Under the pieces are notes generated by a model. That model was not told the origin of the DNA and made no database searches. It saw nothing but the letters and a program-made list of their open reading frames with translations. From Microbacter sp. GSS18 (GTDB taxonomy: Bacteria; Actinomycetota; Actinomycetes; Actinomycetales; Microbacteriaceae): DNA of 64,000 bases. The stretch is from NCBI GenBank assembly GCA_029319145.1, contig CP119753.1, forward strand, positions 1 through 64,000, written 5' to 3'. Positions 1-10,507 of the stretch are shown one piece after another (the stretch's first letter is position 1; each line of letters opens with the position of its first letter). Made by a program: the position numbers and the translations under genes.

Positions 1-1
1 G

Positions 2-3000
2 CGGCTCGAGGGCGACGACGACAGCGACCTGTTCGTCATCCGCGCCTTCGCGCTCGCCGCGGTATGCGACACCGATGCCAACGGCGACGGCGTGTGCGAC
101 CTCGCCGACGTCACGCTCGACCCGGACCTCGTGACCGGGCTGTACCCGACGGTCGTCGGCGACACCACGGTGGGCGGCGCGACGGTCGGCTACTGCGGTG
201 ACCTCGCCGGCGACTACCGCCTCGACAACAACGGCGACGGCGTCTGCAACAACGCCGACGCGCACATGACCACCGGTCCCCGCGAGTGGACCGACGACAT
301 CATCCCGCTCGACGACGACATGGTGGCCGTCCCGGTCATCGGCCTCGGCTTCTCGACCGCGCGGCCCCTCGACATCCGCACCGGCGGCGGTGAGGACGAG
401 GTGCAGTACAACATCAACGCCCCGGTCTCGGTCGACGGCGGCACCGGCATCGACAAGATGGTCGTCCTCGGCACCGAGTTCGCCGACGACATCGTCATCA
501 CCGCGACCGGCATCGTCGGTGCCGGGCTCAACGTCCGCTACGACAACCTCGAATACATCGAGGTCGACGGGCTCGAGGGCGACGACGAGTTCTTCGTCCA
601 GTCCACCGCGTACGGTGTGGCCTACCGTGTCATCGGCGGTCTCGGCAGCGACACCATCAACGTCGCCGGCGACGTCGTCGAGGACATCGTGACGCAGGAG
701 CTCGAGGGCATCAGCGGAGCGGTCGACCACCTCGTCGCCTCCGACGACCCGTTCTACGACGGCCTGCCGACCGACGGGATCGAGACGAACGTCGCGACCG
801 CCGACTCCGGCCAGATCATCATCGAGGAGTCGGGCTCGGGCACGACGGTCCGCGAGGGCGGAACGACGGTCGTCATGGGCGGCTCGTCTCCCACGGCCGA
901 CTCGTGGACGGTGCGCATATCGGATGCCGCGGCCGCGGGCCTGACCGGAACGGTCTACATCACCGTCTCGGCTGCGCGCTCGCCCCAGGAGGAGGCCGAC
1001 GACGAGCTGGTGAACCCGTTCCCGCTCACCGACGGCGTAGGCGACACGATCTGGCTGTGCACGCCGACCGCGACGATCGACTGCACGCTGTTCTCGCACT
1101 ACCAGCGCCACATCGTCGTCGACGGCGACGACGTGGACGTCCCGCAGCGCGCGGTCGTCTTGGCCTTCGCCCCCGGCGCCTACACCACCGCCCAGACCGT
1201 GTACGCCCTGGCCATCGACGACCTGCGTTCCGAGGGCGACCGCGTGGTCGTCGTGCAGCACGCGGTGCTCGCCCCGGACGACCCCGAACTCGACGGTGTC
1301 GCGGTGCGCAATCTCGAGCTGACGCTGCGCGACAACGACACCCCTGGAATCTACGTCACCGAGGTCGAGCCCGGCATGACGACCGAGGACCGCCGCAGCG
1401 TCGTCGTCGAAGGCACTGCGTACGACGACCTGCCGGGTGCCGACACGGGCCTCGCCGACGAGATCCTCGTCTCGCTGGCGAAGGAGGTGGCGTCCGGTGA
1501 GACGGTCGTGGTCGAGATCTCCTTCCTCGACGACGCCGACCAGGCGATCATCCTGGTCAACCTCGACGGTGACCCGCGCTTCGACGCGTCGGCCCGGACG
1601 ATCACCTTCACGAGCGCGAACTGGAACGACCCCGTCCGCGTCGGCATCCGCGCCCGAGACGACGCCCGCCCCGAGGACCCGCAGATCGCCGTCATCGGGT
1701 TCGGCCAGGGCGCCGGCACGACCGACACCGCCTACGTCTTCCCGAACCTGAGGTCGGGTACGGGCCTGATCGACATCGAGGTCATCGACGACGACACTCC
1801 GGGCCTGCTGTCGGTCGAATCGGGCACGGGCACGGTCGTGGAGCTCGGCGGCGCCGACGACGACTACGACATCCGGCTCACCCAGCGGCCGACCGACGAC
1901 GTCACGGTCAGCATCCTCACCGACGGCACGACCGATGTCGCCACGATCGGCGGTGTGGCCGTCATCCTCGAAGAGGTCGGCGGATACCGTCCGATCACGC
2001 TCTTCAGCGGCAACCTCGAGGTCGCCGGCACGACGGTCACCCGCGCCAACGGCAGCGACCTCGGCAGCTTCGTCGACGAGGGCTTCCAGGTCGGGCAGAT
2101 CATCGAACTGCGGCTCGACGGGCTGACCTACACCCGCACGATCACGGCGCTCAGCGAACTCGAGCTCACGGTGGGGGCGTTCGGCACCGGTGCCGCCGCG
2201 CTGCCGGACGACTCGTACACGGGCGCCTCGATCTCGGTGCTCTTCTCGCTCGGCGCATGGGACGGCGATGCGACGATCGACACGTCGGGCGCCACGCCGC
2301 GCCTCGTGCGCACGCTCGCCCACGACGAGGTCGGCTGGCTCGCCGACGGGTTCCTCGAAGGCCAGCGCGTGCGGCTGTGCGAGCTCGACGCGACGGGCGC
2401 CGATGTGGAGTGCGTCGACGTCAAGATCGCGATCATCCGCGGCTTCAACGACACGTTCGACACGACCCTCGAGTTCACCGCCGAGACGCCGTTCCCGGTC
2501 GGCTGGGCAGACGGCGACGAGTTGGCGCTCCGTGTCGTGCGTCTCGCCGCGCAGGCCACCTTCACCCCGACGGACTGGTACCAACTGCAGACGGTCGTGC
2601 TCCACGCCGACACCTTCTACGACGTTCCGATCACGCGCGAGGGCGTCAAGGTCTACCCGACCACCGTGCACCGCCTGTCGAAGCTGCGCGGCCCGCTGTC
2701 CGTCGAGGGCGGCGTCACCGGCGCCGACCGGTCGCTGCGCAACGGCGTGAAGCTCCCGGGCGAGATCGACGGCCCGCTGTTCCGCATCGGCCCGCAGCCG
2801 GCCGAGAGCCGTCAGATCGACGTCCTCAACCTCTACAACGACGGCAGCCAGGAGGACGGCGTCGGCACGATGACCTCGACGACCCTCCGCGGGTTCGGCC
2901 TGCCCGCCGACCTGACCTTCGAGGGCTCCAACCCGTTCGGCGAGCCGCTCAGCATCCCGGGCGGCATCAGCTTCGGGGTCATCTCGCAGGGCGTGGGCGG

Positions 3001-6000
3001 CGAGATCACGACCGGCACCTCGGTCAGCACGATCGAGGTCCTGAACCTGCTGCTGGGCGTCGGCAACGACAGCCTCGACATCCAGGGCACGCTGCAGCCC
3101 GCGCCGCCGGTGGTCGCGCGCGGAGTCTTCACCGTCGAGGACGGCAAGCTCACACGCGACGGCATCGACTGGCGGGCTCTGGGCTTCCTGCCGGGCCAGA
3201 CCATCCGCTTCGAGGGGCTCGAAGGCGAGTGGGTCGTGAGGGCCATCTCGGGCGATGACAACGAATTCCTCGAGTTCGACGGGGCCGCGCCGGCGCCGCC
3301 GGCGACGTCGGCCGTCGTCACCGCGACCGATCCGCAGATCCTGGTGGAGGGCCAGGAGATCACGATCACCCCGACCGAGATCGGCGTCGACGTGAGCGGC
3401 GTGGACTGGGAGGACGCGGGATTCGTGATCGGCCAGCTCGCGTACATCGAGGGCTACGAGCCCGACACGTGGCGAGTCGTCGTGATCGACGGGACGACGA
3501 TGAGCCTGCGTGGCACGATCCTCGACGCTGCCGCGGACGTGCTCAAGGTCTACGTCGCCGGGGCCCACGGCGGCCTCACGGTCGTGCACGGCGGCGGCAA
3601 CCGCGCGCTGTCGGTCACCGGTCGGTTCACCAGCGACGGCTCGTCGATCACGCGCCTCGACGGGCTCGACTGGCGCGAGGCAGGCTTCGCGGTCGGCCAG
3701 TACGTGCAGGTCGGCGACGAGGCCATGACGCGGCAGATCACCGGCTTCGCCGACTGGACGTGCCCGCCGCCGCCGGCGGGCGAGACCGGCTTCGACGGCT
3801 GCGGCATCGGCAGCACGATGCTCCTCGCGGGTCCGGCGATCGCGGTCTTCGCCGACGAGCTCGAAACCGTGCACGTCGCCGAGCCGCTGGATGAGGTGTT
3901 CACCGGGATCGTCGACATCACCACGACGCAGCTCATCCGCACCGACTCCGCAGACCCGAGCTGGACGGATGTCGGCTTCGTCGTCGGGCAGATCGTCACC
4001 ATCTCGGGCATGGCGGGTCCCTGGACGATCGCGGAGATCGACGGCGATGTGCTGACGTTCTCGGGCGCGGCCTTCACCCCGCGCTCGGGCGTCGAGGTGA
4101 CGGTCGCCGGCATCGACCCGGATTACGACGGAGGCGTGCGCATCGGCGGCGATCACATCGTGGTCTGCAACCTCGACAACACCGAGACCGTGTGCGACAC
4201 CGACGCCGTCGCCGGGCCGGGCTCACCGCTGACGGTCTACGGCGACACGTCGCAGGACGGCGCGTGGTACTCCGGCCACACGTGGGACATCCTCGGCGCC
4301 GAGTTCGGCCCGAAGCCCTTCGACCCGTTCCCGCTGCTGCCCGACGGGCAGAAGGAGGACGACGAGTGGGTCTTCCCGCTCGCCAACCCCTGGACCACGG
4401 CGTTCGCCGGAAACGACGTGATCGATGCATCCGGCCTCTTCGCCGATGTCGAGTGCGACCTCGACGGCTGCGACCTGCCGACGATCGGCTTCACCGCCTA
4501 CGGCGGCGAGGGCGACGACCTCCTCATCGGCAGCCAGGCCGGCGACCACCTCGCCGGCGGCAGCGGCGACGACACGATCCTGGGCCTGCGCGGCGTCGAC
4601 CACGTCTACGGCGACTCGGGCTTCAATGTGGGCGTCCTCGACCGTTCGCTCACCGTCGCCAACTCCAACGCCAGCCCCGCGCCGAGCCTGACGCGCCGCG
4701 GGTTCATCGACAACGGCACGACGATCACACCGGCCGCGTCCCTCGTCGCCGACCCGCTGCTGGTCCCCGGGCGCGACACGCTGTACGGCAGCGGCACGGG
4801 CACGATCGAGGGCGGCCCGCTCGAGGCCTACATCGACATCGTCTTCGGCGACTACGGCTTCGTGTGGCAGGACGTCATCGACCCGAACCTGCCCGACCTG
4901 CGCCTGCAGAAGATCCAGACGACGTCGTTCGACACCGTGCTGCGGTTCTGCACCGCGCAGTGGCAGGACGGCGGCGACGACATCCTGTTCGGCAGCGCCA
5001 GCCAGGACGTCCTGTTCGGCGGCCCCGGTCACGACATGATCGACGGCCTCTCCGGCGACGACCTGCTGTTCGGCGACAACGCGTGCCTGATCCGCACGGA
5101 CTTCCTGAGCGAACGCTTCCAGACGCTCGAGGGCGACCACCTGTACTCGCTGCCCGGCCTCGACGACGGCGTGACCGCAGACACCAGCGGCGCGCTGCTG
5201 GCCGACGGCGAGCAGCGGCACTACCGCGACCCCGACGGGGCGCCGTGGTGGGCCGAGTTCGACTACGACATGCTGGACCTCCACACCTTCGAGGTCGAGG
5301 ACGGCGAGCGCGGCCTCGGCAGCTTCGGCAACGACTACATCGCCGGCGGCGCCGACCACGACATGATCTTCGGTCAGCTCGGAAACGACGTCATCCAGGG
5401 CGACGGCTCTATCGCGGATGCCGTGGCCGGCGTCTCGCACGTCGGCGCGTCGCGCACACCGGACGGCTGCCCCGCCGACGGCTCGACGACCACCGCCGCC
5501 GGGACCTGCGATGTCGTCGGCGACCTGGACGTCGTCGCGTCGGTCGAGGATGCCGCCACCGACGGCGAGGACTACATCGAGGGCGGCGGCGGCAACGACA
5601 TCGTGTTCGGCGGGCTCGGCCAGGACGACATCATCGGCGGCTCGAGCGACGCCAACTCGCTCGACACCCCGTTCGAGCGCCCCGACGGCGCGGACCTCCT
5701 CTTCGGCGGCTCCGGCCAGCACATCGACCGCAATGACAACGGCGGCCTCGCCCCCGGTGTCGAGGTGCCCGGCACCCGGCACGTCGACGACGCCGACGTC
5801 ATCATCGGCGACAACGGCCGCATCATCCGCATCGTCGGCATCGACGGCGAGGACGTCAACCCGACCGGCGCACTGTTCGAGGAAGACACCGAGACCGGCG
5901 AACTCGTCCCGCTGCCGCTCTACGTCGGCTTCGTCTACGACGACCCGTACGGCGCCGAGCTCGTCGTCCGCGGCATCCACCTGCTCGACTACACGCCCGG

Positions 6001-8857
6001 CGGCCCCGACTTCCGTCCCGACCTGTTCGGCGCCGGTGCCGCGGAGTGCTCGGATGCCGGCAGCGAGACGATGGCGGACTGCAGCGACCGCTACGTCATC
6101 GCGGACCCGGCGGGCCGCAACGAGGAGATCACCGAGATCGAGCCGGACGTGTTCTGGTGGGAGATCTTCGGCAACGACGAGGTCCACGGCGGCCTCGGCG
6201 ACGACATCGTCTACGTCGGCGGCGGCTCCGACGTCGCGTACGGCGACGCGGACGACGACGACATCATCGGCGGGTGGGGAGGCGACTGGCTCTCGGGCGG
6301 CGTCGGGCAGGACGGCATCCTCGGCGACGACGGCCGCATCCTCACGAGCCGCAACAACGACACCGTCGGCGAGCCGCTGCACGGCATCGCCCCGCTCGAC
6401 CCCGCGGGCAGCTGCACGGAGAACCACACGTCGCTGTGCGCGACGCAGCTGAACCAGTGGATCGCGTCGCCGGGTGACGTGCAGACGGCGCTCATCAACG
6501 TCGAGGGCGACCTGAAGAAGACGGTCGACCTGACGCCGTTCAACCTCACGCCCAACGCGTCGGGCGGCGACCAGCAGCTCTTCGACGCCAACAACTCCGA
6601 CGACGTCATCTTCGGCGGGCTCGGCGGCGCCGTGCAGTTCTTCCCGGAGGAGATCTTCGGCCTGAAGAACAACCAGGACCAGCCGACGGGCGTGCGCGGC
6701 GTCGCGGGCGACTTCCTGCACGGCGGGGCCGGCGACGACGCCATCCTCGGCGGCGAGGCGGTCGGCAACGCCTACACGCAGGTGTACGAGAACGGCACGC
6801 TGCTGCCGAACGCGTACCGCTCCGACTGGACCCGCCCCTACAACCCGGGCGACCTGCTGCACTTCGGCGAGGACTCCGACGCGTGGCACGACAACAACAA
6901 CGTCGTCGACCGGCTCGGCGAGTTCGCCCTCTACGACGAGTTCGACCCGCGCCGCACGATCGAGCTGAACCCCGACGGGACGGTCAACAAGCTCGGCACC
7001 GGGCTGACGTGGTTCCTGAGCGCCTCGAGCGTCGAGGGCCCGACGCTGGGCGGCTGCGTCGAGACCGCACCGAACAGCACGTGCATCACCTACGGCGACG
7101 CGCACAGCGACGGCGCGGACGCGATCTTCGGCGATCTCGGCAACGACTGGCTCGTCGGCGGCACCGGGCAGGACACGATGTACGGCGGCTGGGGCAACGA
7201 TCTGCTCAACGCCGACGACGTCATGACCGTCGGCGCGGACGACAGCTACGGCAGCGGCATGGCCAGCAAGCTGCAGCCCTCGCCCAACGACACCCCCGAC
7301 ACGCATCCGCTGTACCAGGACCGCGCCTACGGCGGCGCGGGCCTCGACATCCTGATCGGCAACACCGGCGGCGACCGCCTCATCGACTGGGTCGGCGAGT
7401 TCAATTCGTACATCGTGCCGTTCGCGCCGTTCGGCATCGCGACGGTGTCGCGGCAGGTGCCGCCGTGGCTGTTCGAGTTCCTGTACGCGCTCTCGGCCAG
7501 CCAGGGCGCCGACCCGACGATCGCGGCGGATGTGAACACGGATGCCGAGCGCAACGGCGAGCCCTACGGCGAGCTCGGCCTCGTCGTCCAGCAGGACCAC
7601 GGGCTGTGGCAGGAGCAGACCGGCGGGCCGTCGGACCCGCAGCCGGGCAACATCCCGGGAGGCCGGCGTGACGTGCTGCGGTCGGCGGACTTCAACGACG
7701 GCGCGATGCAGGCGTTCTTCACCGACAGCGGCGCGTTCTCCGTCAGCGGCGGTGCGCTGTCGGTCTCGGCGGAGTCCCTCGGCGGGGACGCGGCCGCGGT
7801 GTACTACATCGACGCGTACCTGCCGATCTACTACGAGATCCACTCGCGCGTGTACATGGACAAGCCCACCGCGGGCTGGAAGGCGAACGCGTACACGATC
7901 TTCGACTACTTCTCGCCGACCGACTTCAAGTTCGCCGGCCTCGACGGGTCGAGCAACAAGCTCGTCATGGGGTACCGCGACGAGGCCGGCTGGCACGTGG
8001 TCGTCCAGGCGCCGGTCCCCGGCGGCGTCAAGACCGGCAAGTGGTATGACGTCGTCGTCTACGTCAACGGCACGACCGTGTGGGTCGCGATCGCCGGCAA
8101 GACGGCGTTCACCTACACGTTCGCGCCGCGGATCATCGACGGCGAGGCCGTCGGACTGAACAAGGGACTCATCGGCGTCGGCTCCGACAACGCCCGCGGA
8201 CGGTTCGACAGCATCTCGGTGCAGGTCCTGCCCCCGACGCTCACGGTCGACGTCACCGAGACGTTCGACGACGGCGCGGGCATCGTCGAGGAGCCGGCGC
8301 GCTCGGGGGACTGGACCGTCACCGGCGGGATGCTGCAGACCACCGCCGACGCTTCCGAGGCGCCCGCGATGGCTCAGATCGGCCTCGGCGGCCGCATCGA
8401 GGCGAACGCCTACGTCGAGTTCACCGTTGACCTGGTCCTCGGCGAGGACGCCGTCGCCGGCGTGTTCTTCGACGCCTACGGCGACAGCGACTACAAGTTC
8501 GTCGTTCTGGACCTCGCGCGTCAGGAGATCCAGATCGGGCATGTCGAGCCCGGGCGCGGATGGGTCGTCGATCTCGCGGTGCCGTGGTCGCTGGAGGCGG
8601 GCACCGAGTACCGGCTGCAGCTGGTCATGAAGGGCGCGTCGGTGTCGGTCACGCTCGACGGCAGGTTCGTCACCAGCTACTCGTTCAACAGTGCGATCGC
8701 CGACGGGGCGATGGGAGTGCTCGCCGCCGCGGGAGACCTGAGCGTCGATACGGTACGAATACGCACCGACGGGCTCGACGTCGATGTCGGAGCGGCGAGC
8801 ACCCTGAGCGATTCCGCCGACTCGGCGACGCAGACCGTCGGGCGGCCCCAGACGTAG
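2..8857 (+). CDS. giant RTX/calx-beta-like calcium-binding surface protein, 5' end outside window
   Basis: The frame is already open at base 2, so only the C-terminal 2951 residues are seen. The protein is acidic and Asp/Gly-rich and is probably secreted or surface-bound. Near the start are dockerin/TSP3-like calcium loops (DTDANGDGVCD, DNNGDGVCNNAD). Calx-beta-like stretches follow to about 2 kb. From 2.0 to 4.1 kb there are six copies of a ~55-residue module with the signature W-x(3)-GF-x-x-GQ. Hemolysin-type GGxGxD nonapeptide clusters occur at about 4495-4620, 4970-5080, 5330-5410, 5570-5655, 6170-6340, 6710-6760 and 7117-7390. Two LamG/concanavalin-like domains lie at about 7680-8230 and 8260-8800. 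No sortase motif or membrane anchor is seen at the C-terminus. No RTX secretion genes lie in the window. An adhesin or matrix role is inference; the RTX repeats are clear. Confidence 0.85.
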   Translation, partial: RLEGDDDSDLFVIRAFALAAVCDTDANGDGVCDLADVTLDPDLVTGLYPTVVGDTTVGGATVGYCGDLAGDYRLDNNGDGVCNNADAHMTTGPREWTDDIIPLDDDMVAVPVIGLGFSTARPLDIRTGGGEDEVQYNINAPVSVDGGTGIDKMVVLGTEFADDIVITATGIVGAGLNVRYDNLEYIEVDGLEGDDEFFVQSTAYGVAYRVIGGLGSDTINVAGDVVEDIVTQELEGISGAVDHLVASDDPFYDGLPTDGIETNVATADSGQIIIEESGSGTTVREGGTTVVMGGSSPTADSWTVRISDAAAAGLTGTVYITVSAARSPQEEADDELVNPFPLTDGVGDTIWLCTPTATIDCTLFSHYQRHIVVDGDDVDVPQRAVVLAFAPGAYTTAQTVYALAIDDLRSEGDRVVVVQHAVLAPDDPELDGVAVRNLELTLRDNDTPGIYVTEVEPGMTTEDRRSVVVEGTAYDDLPGADTGLADEILVSLAKEVASGETVVVEISFLDDADQAIILVNLDGDPRFDASARTITFTSANWNDPVRVGIRARDDARPEDPQIAVIGFGQGAGTTDTAYVFPNLRSGTGLIDIEVIDDDTPGLLSVESGTGTVVELGGADDDYDIRLTQRPTDDVTVSILTDGTTDVATIGGVAVILEEVGGYRPITLFSGNLEVAGTTVTRANGSDLGSFVDEGFQVGQIIELRLDGLTYTRTITALSELELTVGAFGTGAAALPDDSYTGASISVLFSLGAWDGDATIDTSGATPRLVRTLAHDEVGWLADGFLEGQRVRLCELDATGADVECVDVKIAIIRGFNDTFDTTLEFTAETPFPVGWADGDELALRVVRLAAQATFTPTDWYQLQTVVLHADTFYDVPITREGVKVYPTTVHRLSKLRGPLSVEGGVTGADRSLRNGVKLPGEIDGPLFRIGPQPAESRQIDVLNLYNDGSQEDGVGTMTSTTLRGFGLPADLTFEGSNPFGEPLSIPGGISFGVISQGVGGEITTGTSVSTIEVLNLLLGVGNDSLDIQGTLQPAPPVVARGVFTVEDGKLTRDGIDWRALGFLPGQTIRFEGLEGEWVVRAISGDDNEFLEFDGAAPAPPATSAVVTATDPQILVEGQEITITPTEIGVDVSGVDWEDAGFVIGQLAYIEGYEPDTWRVVVIDGTTMSLRGTILDAAADVLKVYVAGAHGGLTVVHGGGNRALSVTGRFTSDGSSITRLDGLDWREAGFAVGQYVQVGDEAMTRQITGFADWTCPPPPAGETGFDGCGIGSTMLLAGPAIAVFADELETVHVAEPLDEVFTGIVDITTTQLIRTDSADPSWTDVGFVVGQIVTISGMAGPWTIAEIDGDVLTFSGAAFTPRSGVEVTVAGIDPDYDGGVRIGGDHIVVCNLDNTETVCDTDAVAGPGSPLTVYGDTSQDGAWYSGHTWDILGAEFGPKPFDPFPLLPDGQKEDDEWVFPLANPWTTAFAGNDVIDASGLFADVECDLDGCDLPTIGFTAYGGEGDDLLIGSQAGDHLAGGSGDDTILGLRGVDHVYGDSGFNVGVLDRSLTVANSNASPAPSLTRRGFIDNGTTITPAASLVADPLLVPGRDTLYGSGTGTIEGGPLEAYIDIVFGDYGFVWQDVIDPNLPDLRLQKIQTTSFDTVLRFCTAQWQDGGDDILFGSASQDVLFGGPGHDMIDGLSGDDLLFGDNACLIRTDFLSERFQTLEGDHLYSLPGLDDGVTADTSGALLADGEQRHYRDPDGAPWWAEFDYDMLDLHTFEVEDGERGLGSFGNDYIAGGADHDMIFGQLGNDVIQGDGSIADAVAGVSHVGASRTPDGCPADGSTTTAAGTCDVVGDLDVVASVEDAATDGEDYIEGGGGNDIVFGGLGQDDIIGGSSDANSLDTPFERPDGADLLFGGSGQHIDRNDNGGLAPGVEVPGTRHVDDADVIIGDNGRIIRIVGIDGEDVNPTGALFEEDTETGELVPLPLYVGFVYDDPYGAELVVRGIHLLDYTPGGPDFRPDLFGAGAAECSDAGSETMADCSDRYVIADPAGRNEEITEIEPDVFWWEIFGNDEVHGGLGDDIVYVGGGSDVAYGDADDDDIIGGWGGDWLSGGVGQDGILGDDGRILTSRNNDTVGEPLHGIAPLDPAGSCTENHTSLCATQLNQWIASPGDVQTALINVEGDLKKTVDLTPFNLTPNASGGDQQLFDANNSDDVIFGGLGGAVQFFPEEIFGLKNNQDQPTGVRGVAGDFLHGGAGDDAILGGEAVGNAYTQVYENGTLLPNAYRSDWTRPYNPGDLLHFGEDSDAWHDNNNVVDRLGEFALYDEFDPRRTIELNPDGTVNKLGTGLTWFLSASSVEGPTLGGCVETAPNSTCITYGDAHSDGADAIFGDLGNDWLVGGTGQDTMYGGWGNDLLNADDVMTVGADDSYGSGMASKLQPSPNDTPDTHPLYQDRAYGGAGLDILIGNTGGDRLIDWVGEFNSYIVPFAPFGIATVSRQVPPWLFEFLYALSASQGADPTIAADVNTDAERNGEPYGELGLVVQQDHGLWQEQTGGPSDPQPGNIPGGRRDVLRSADFNDGAMQAFFTDSGAFSVSGGALSVSAESLGGDAAAVYYIDAYLPIYYEIHSRVYMDKPTAGWKANAYTIFDYFSPTDFKFAGLDGSSNKLVMGYRDEAGWHVVVQAPVPGGVKTGKWYDVVVYVNGTTVWVAIAGKTAFTYTFAPRIIDGEAVGLNKGLIGVGSDNARGRFDSISVQVLPPTLTVDVTETFDDGAGIVEEPARSGDWTVTGGMLQTTADASEAPAMAQIGLGGRIEANAYVEFTVDLVLGEDAVAGVFFDAYGDSDYKFVVLDLARQEIQIGHVEPGRGWVVDLAVPWSLEAGTEYRLQLVMKGASVSVTLDGRFVTSYSFNSAIADGAMGVLAAAGDLSVDTVRIRTDGLDVDVGAASTLSDSADSATQTVGRPQT

Positions 8858-8878
8858 CGCCTCAGCGGTCCGGGTGCG

Positions 8879-9910
8879 TCAGTCGTCGCTGACGCGCAGC
8901 ACGATCTTGCCGCGCGTGTGGCCGTCCTCCACCGCGGCGTGCGCCTTCGCGGCATCCGACAGTTCCAGCACCTGATCGATGTAGACCTGCACGGCACCCG
9001 AATCCAGGAGCCGGCCGATCGTGGCCAGCGCGTTGCCGTCGGGGGTGACCTTGAACGACGTCGCGCGCACGCCGGCGGCATCCGCTGCTTCGGCGTAGCC
9101 GGGCCACGAGCCGGTCGGGACGAGCACGTACATCCCGCCGGGGCGCAGCACGCTCAGCGACCGCGTGCCGGTGTCGTCGACGGCGTTGCCGACCAGATCG
9201 ATCACGACGTCCATGCCCGAGAGCACGTCGTCGAACCGGGTCGAGGTGTAGTCGATGACGACGTTCGCGCCGATCTCGCGCAGCCACGACGCGTTGCGGC
9301 CCGACGCGGTCGCCGTCACGTGCGCGCCGAAGTAGGCGGCGAACTGCACGGCGAAGTGGCCGACGCCGCCGCTGCCGGCATGGATCAGGATGCGCTGACC
9401 CTCGTGGGCGCGTGCGGTCTCGACGACGAGCCCCCACGCGGTCAGAGCTGCGAGGGGGACGCCGGCGGCCTCGACGTGCGACAGCGCCGCGGGCTTGCGC
9501 GCCACCGACAGCGTCGGGGCGACGACGTACTCGGCGTACGAGCCGCCCGAGCGCGGATATGCCGCCATGCCGTAGACCTCGGTGCCGGGAGGGAACGGAT
9601 GCGCCTCGTACGGCGATGCCACGACGACACCGCTGAAGTCGAAGCCGGGAACGGTCGGGAAGTCCGAGACCGCCCCCGAGAGCCCCCGGCCGGCACGCGT
9701 CTTGGCGTCGATGGGGTTGACCCCCGCGCCCACGACGCGCACGAGCACCTCGCTCAGCACGGGCGTGGGGACGGGGACGGATGCGGTGTGCAGCACCTCG
9801 GGAGCACCGGGCCCATCGAAGACGACTGCCTTCATCGACTCGGGGGGATCGCCGACCGGAACGGTGGGATCAGGGGTGTTCCGGGATGTCCGCAGCGGCC
9901 GGAATCTCAT
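8879..9910 (-). CDS. zinc-type alcohol dehydrogenase-like / NADPH:quinone oxidoreductase
   Basis: A 343-residue MDR-superfamily enzyme of the quinone oxidoreductase (QOR) type, predicted to reduce quinones or enones with NADPH in the cytoplasm. The catalytic fold starts at MKAVVFDGPG (residue 26). The substrate-site motif GVNPIDAKTRAG and the nucleotide-binding loop HAGSGGVGHFAVQFA are present. The structural-zinc cysteines of true ADHs are absent, as in QORs. I chose the ATG at 9910 because GGAAGGAG lies 7 nt upstream of it; the later ATG at 9835, which fits the family's usual N-terminus better, has no ribosome binding site. The gene follows a MarR regulator on the same strand across 131 bp, so co-regulation is possible. 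The substrate is unknown. Confidence 0.85.
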   Translation of the reverse strand: MRFRPLRTSRNTPDPTVPVGDPPESMKAVVFDGPGAPEVLHTASVPVPTPVLSEVLVRVVGAGVNPIDAKTRAGRGLSGAVSDFPTVPGFDFSGVVVASPYEAHPFPPGTEVYGMAAYPRSGGSYAEYVVAPTLSVARKPAALSHVEAAGVPLAALTAWGLVVETARAHEGQRILIHAGSGGVGHFAVQFAAYFGAHVTATASGRNASWLREIGANVVIDYTSTRFDDVLSGMDVVIDLVGNAVDDTGTRSLSVLRPGGMYVLVPTGSWPGYAEAADAAGVRATSFKVTPDGNALATIGRLLDSGAVQVYIDQVLELSDAAKAHAAVEDGHTRGKIVLRVSDD

Positions 9911-10041
9911 GCGGTCGCTCCTTCCAGTGCGTGTCGACGTCGGCAGCACTCGTTGCTTGCTCAGCACACAGTCAACATCCCGATTGTCTCGGCCGTGTTA
10001 CGCGGGTGAAAACGCGTCGCGAAGGAGTCGGCGGGCGCGGC

Positions 10042-10497
10042 TCACGGAGCTTCGCCGGCGGCGAAGGCCTGCAGCAGGTGCGTCAGCTCCTCGATGTCCT
10101 CGACGGACCAGTCGGCGAGCTTCGCGAGATGCCGGCTGTGCTGCGGCGCCCGTGCCGTCGCGAAGCGCTCGAGACCCTCGGGCGTCGGCGAGATCAGGTG
10201 GGATCGTCGGTCATCGGGATCCGGGGTGCGCTGCACCAGCCCGAGCTCCTCCAGCTCGCGCACGGCGCGGCTGGTCTGGCCCTTGTCGGCCTCGAGGGCG
10301 TCGGCCAGAGCCGAGAGGGTGACGCTCTCGCGGCGGGCGATGACGGTGAAGACCTTGTAGACGCCCGGCAGCATGCCGGGGCTGAACCGGTCGGCGCTCT
10401 CGGCGATGATGCGCCGGAACGTGCGCATGAGCGAGCCGAACTCCGCCTCGAGCGCGCGCACGGCGGCCGTGCGCGCGTCGAGCGTCTCGTCCGACAT
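10042..10497 (-). CDS. MarR-family transcriptional regulator
   Basis: A winged-helix regulator of 151 residues. The helix-turn-helix (SVTLSALADALEADKGQTSR) and the wing with the DPDDRR motif are typical of MarR repressors that sense small aromatic or drug-like ligands. It sits 10 bp downstream of the DHA2 exporter on the same strand and probably represses that operon. Three TTGA-N6-TCAA palindromes upstream of the exporter are its likely operators. The start at 10497 is preceded by TAGGCT at 7 nt, in which TAG is the exporter's stop codon, so this gene may also have its own leaderless transcript. An alternative start at 10524 would overlap the exporter. Confidence 0.88.
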   Translation of the reverse strand: MSDETLDARTAAVRALEAEFGSLMRTFRRIIAESADRFSPGMLPGVYKVFTVIARRESVTLSALADALEADKGQTSRAVRELEELGLVQRTPDPDDRRSHLISPTPEGLERFATARAPQHSRHLAKLADWSVEDIEELTHLLQAFAAGEAP

Positions 10498-10507
10498 GAC
10501 GCCGAGC

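Noticed and set aside
4223..8542. A 1439-codon open frame on the minus strand inside the giant RTX gene
   Set aside because: It is the mirror of an Asp/Gly-rich coding frame in very GC-rich DNA, is Arg/Val/Ala-rich, and has no recognisable domain.
2..8857. RTX toxin
   Set aside because: There is no toxin domain, acyltransferase or type I secretion gene in the window; LamG-like ends and Ca repeats fit a structural surface protein better.
8876..8895. Hairpin GCGTCAG/CTGACGC as terminator of the giant RTX gene
   Set aside because: It overlaps the last codons of the convergent oxidoreductase gene and lacks a T-tract, so it is too weak to call.
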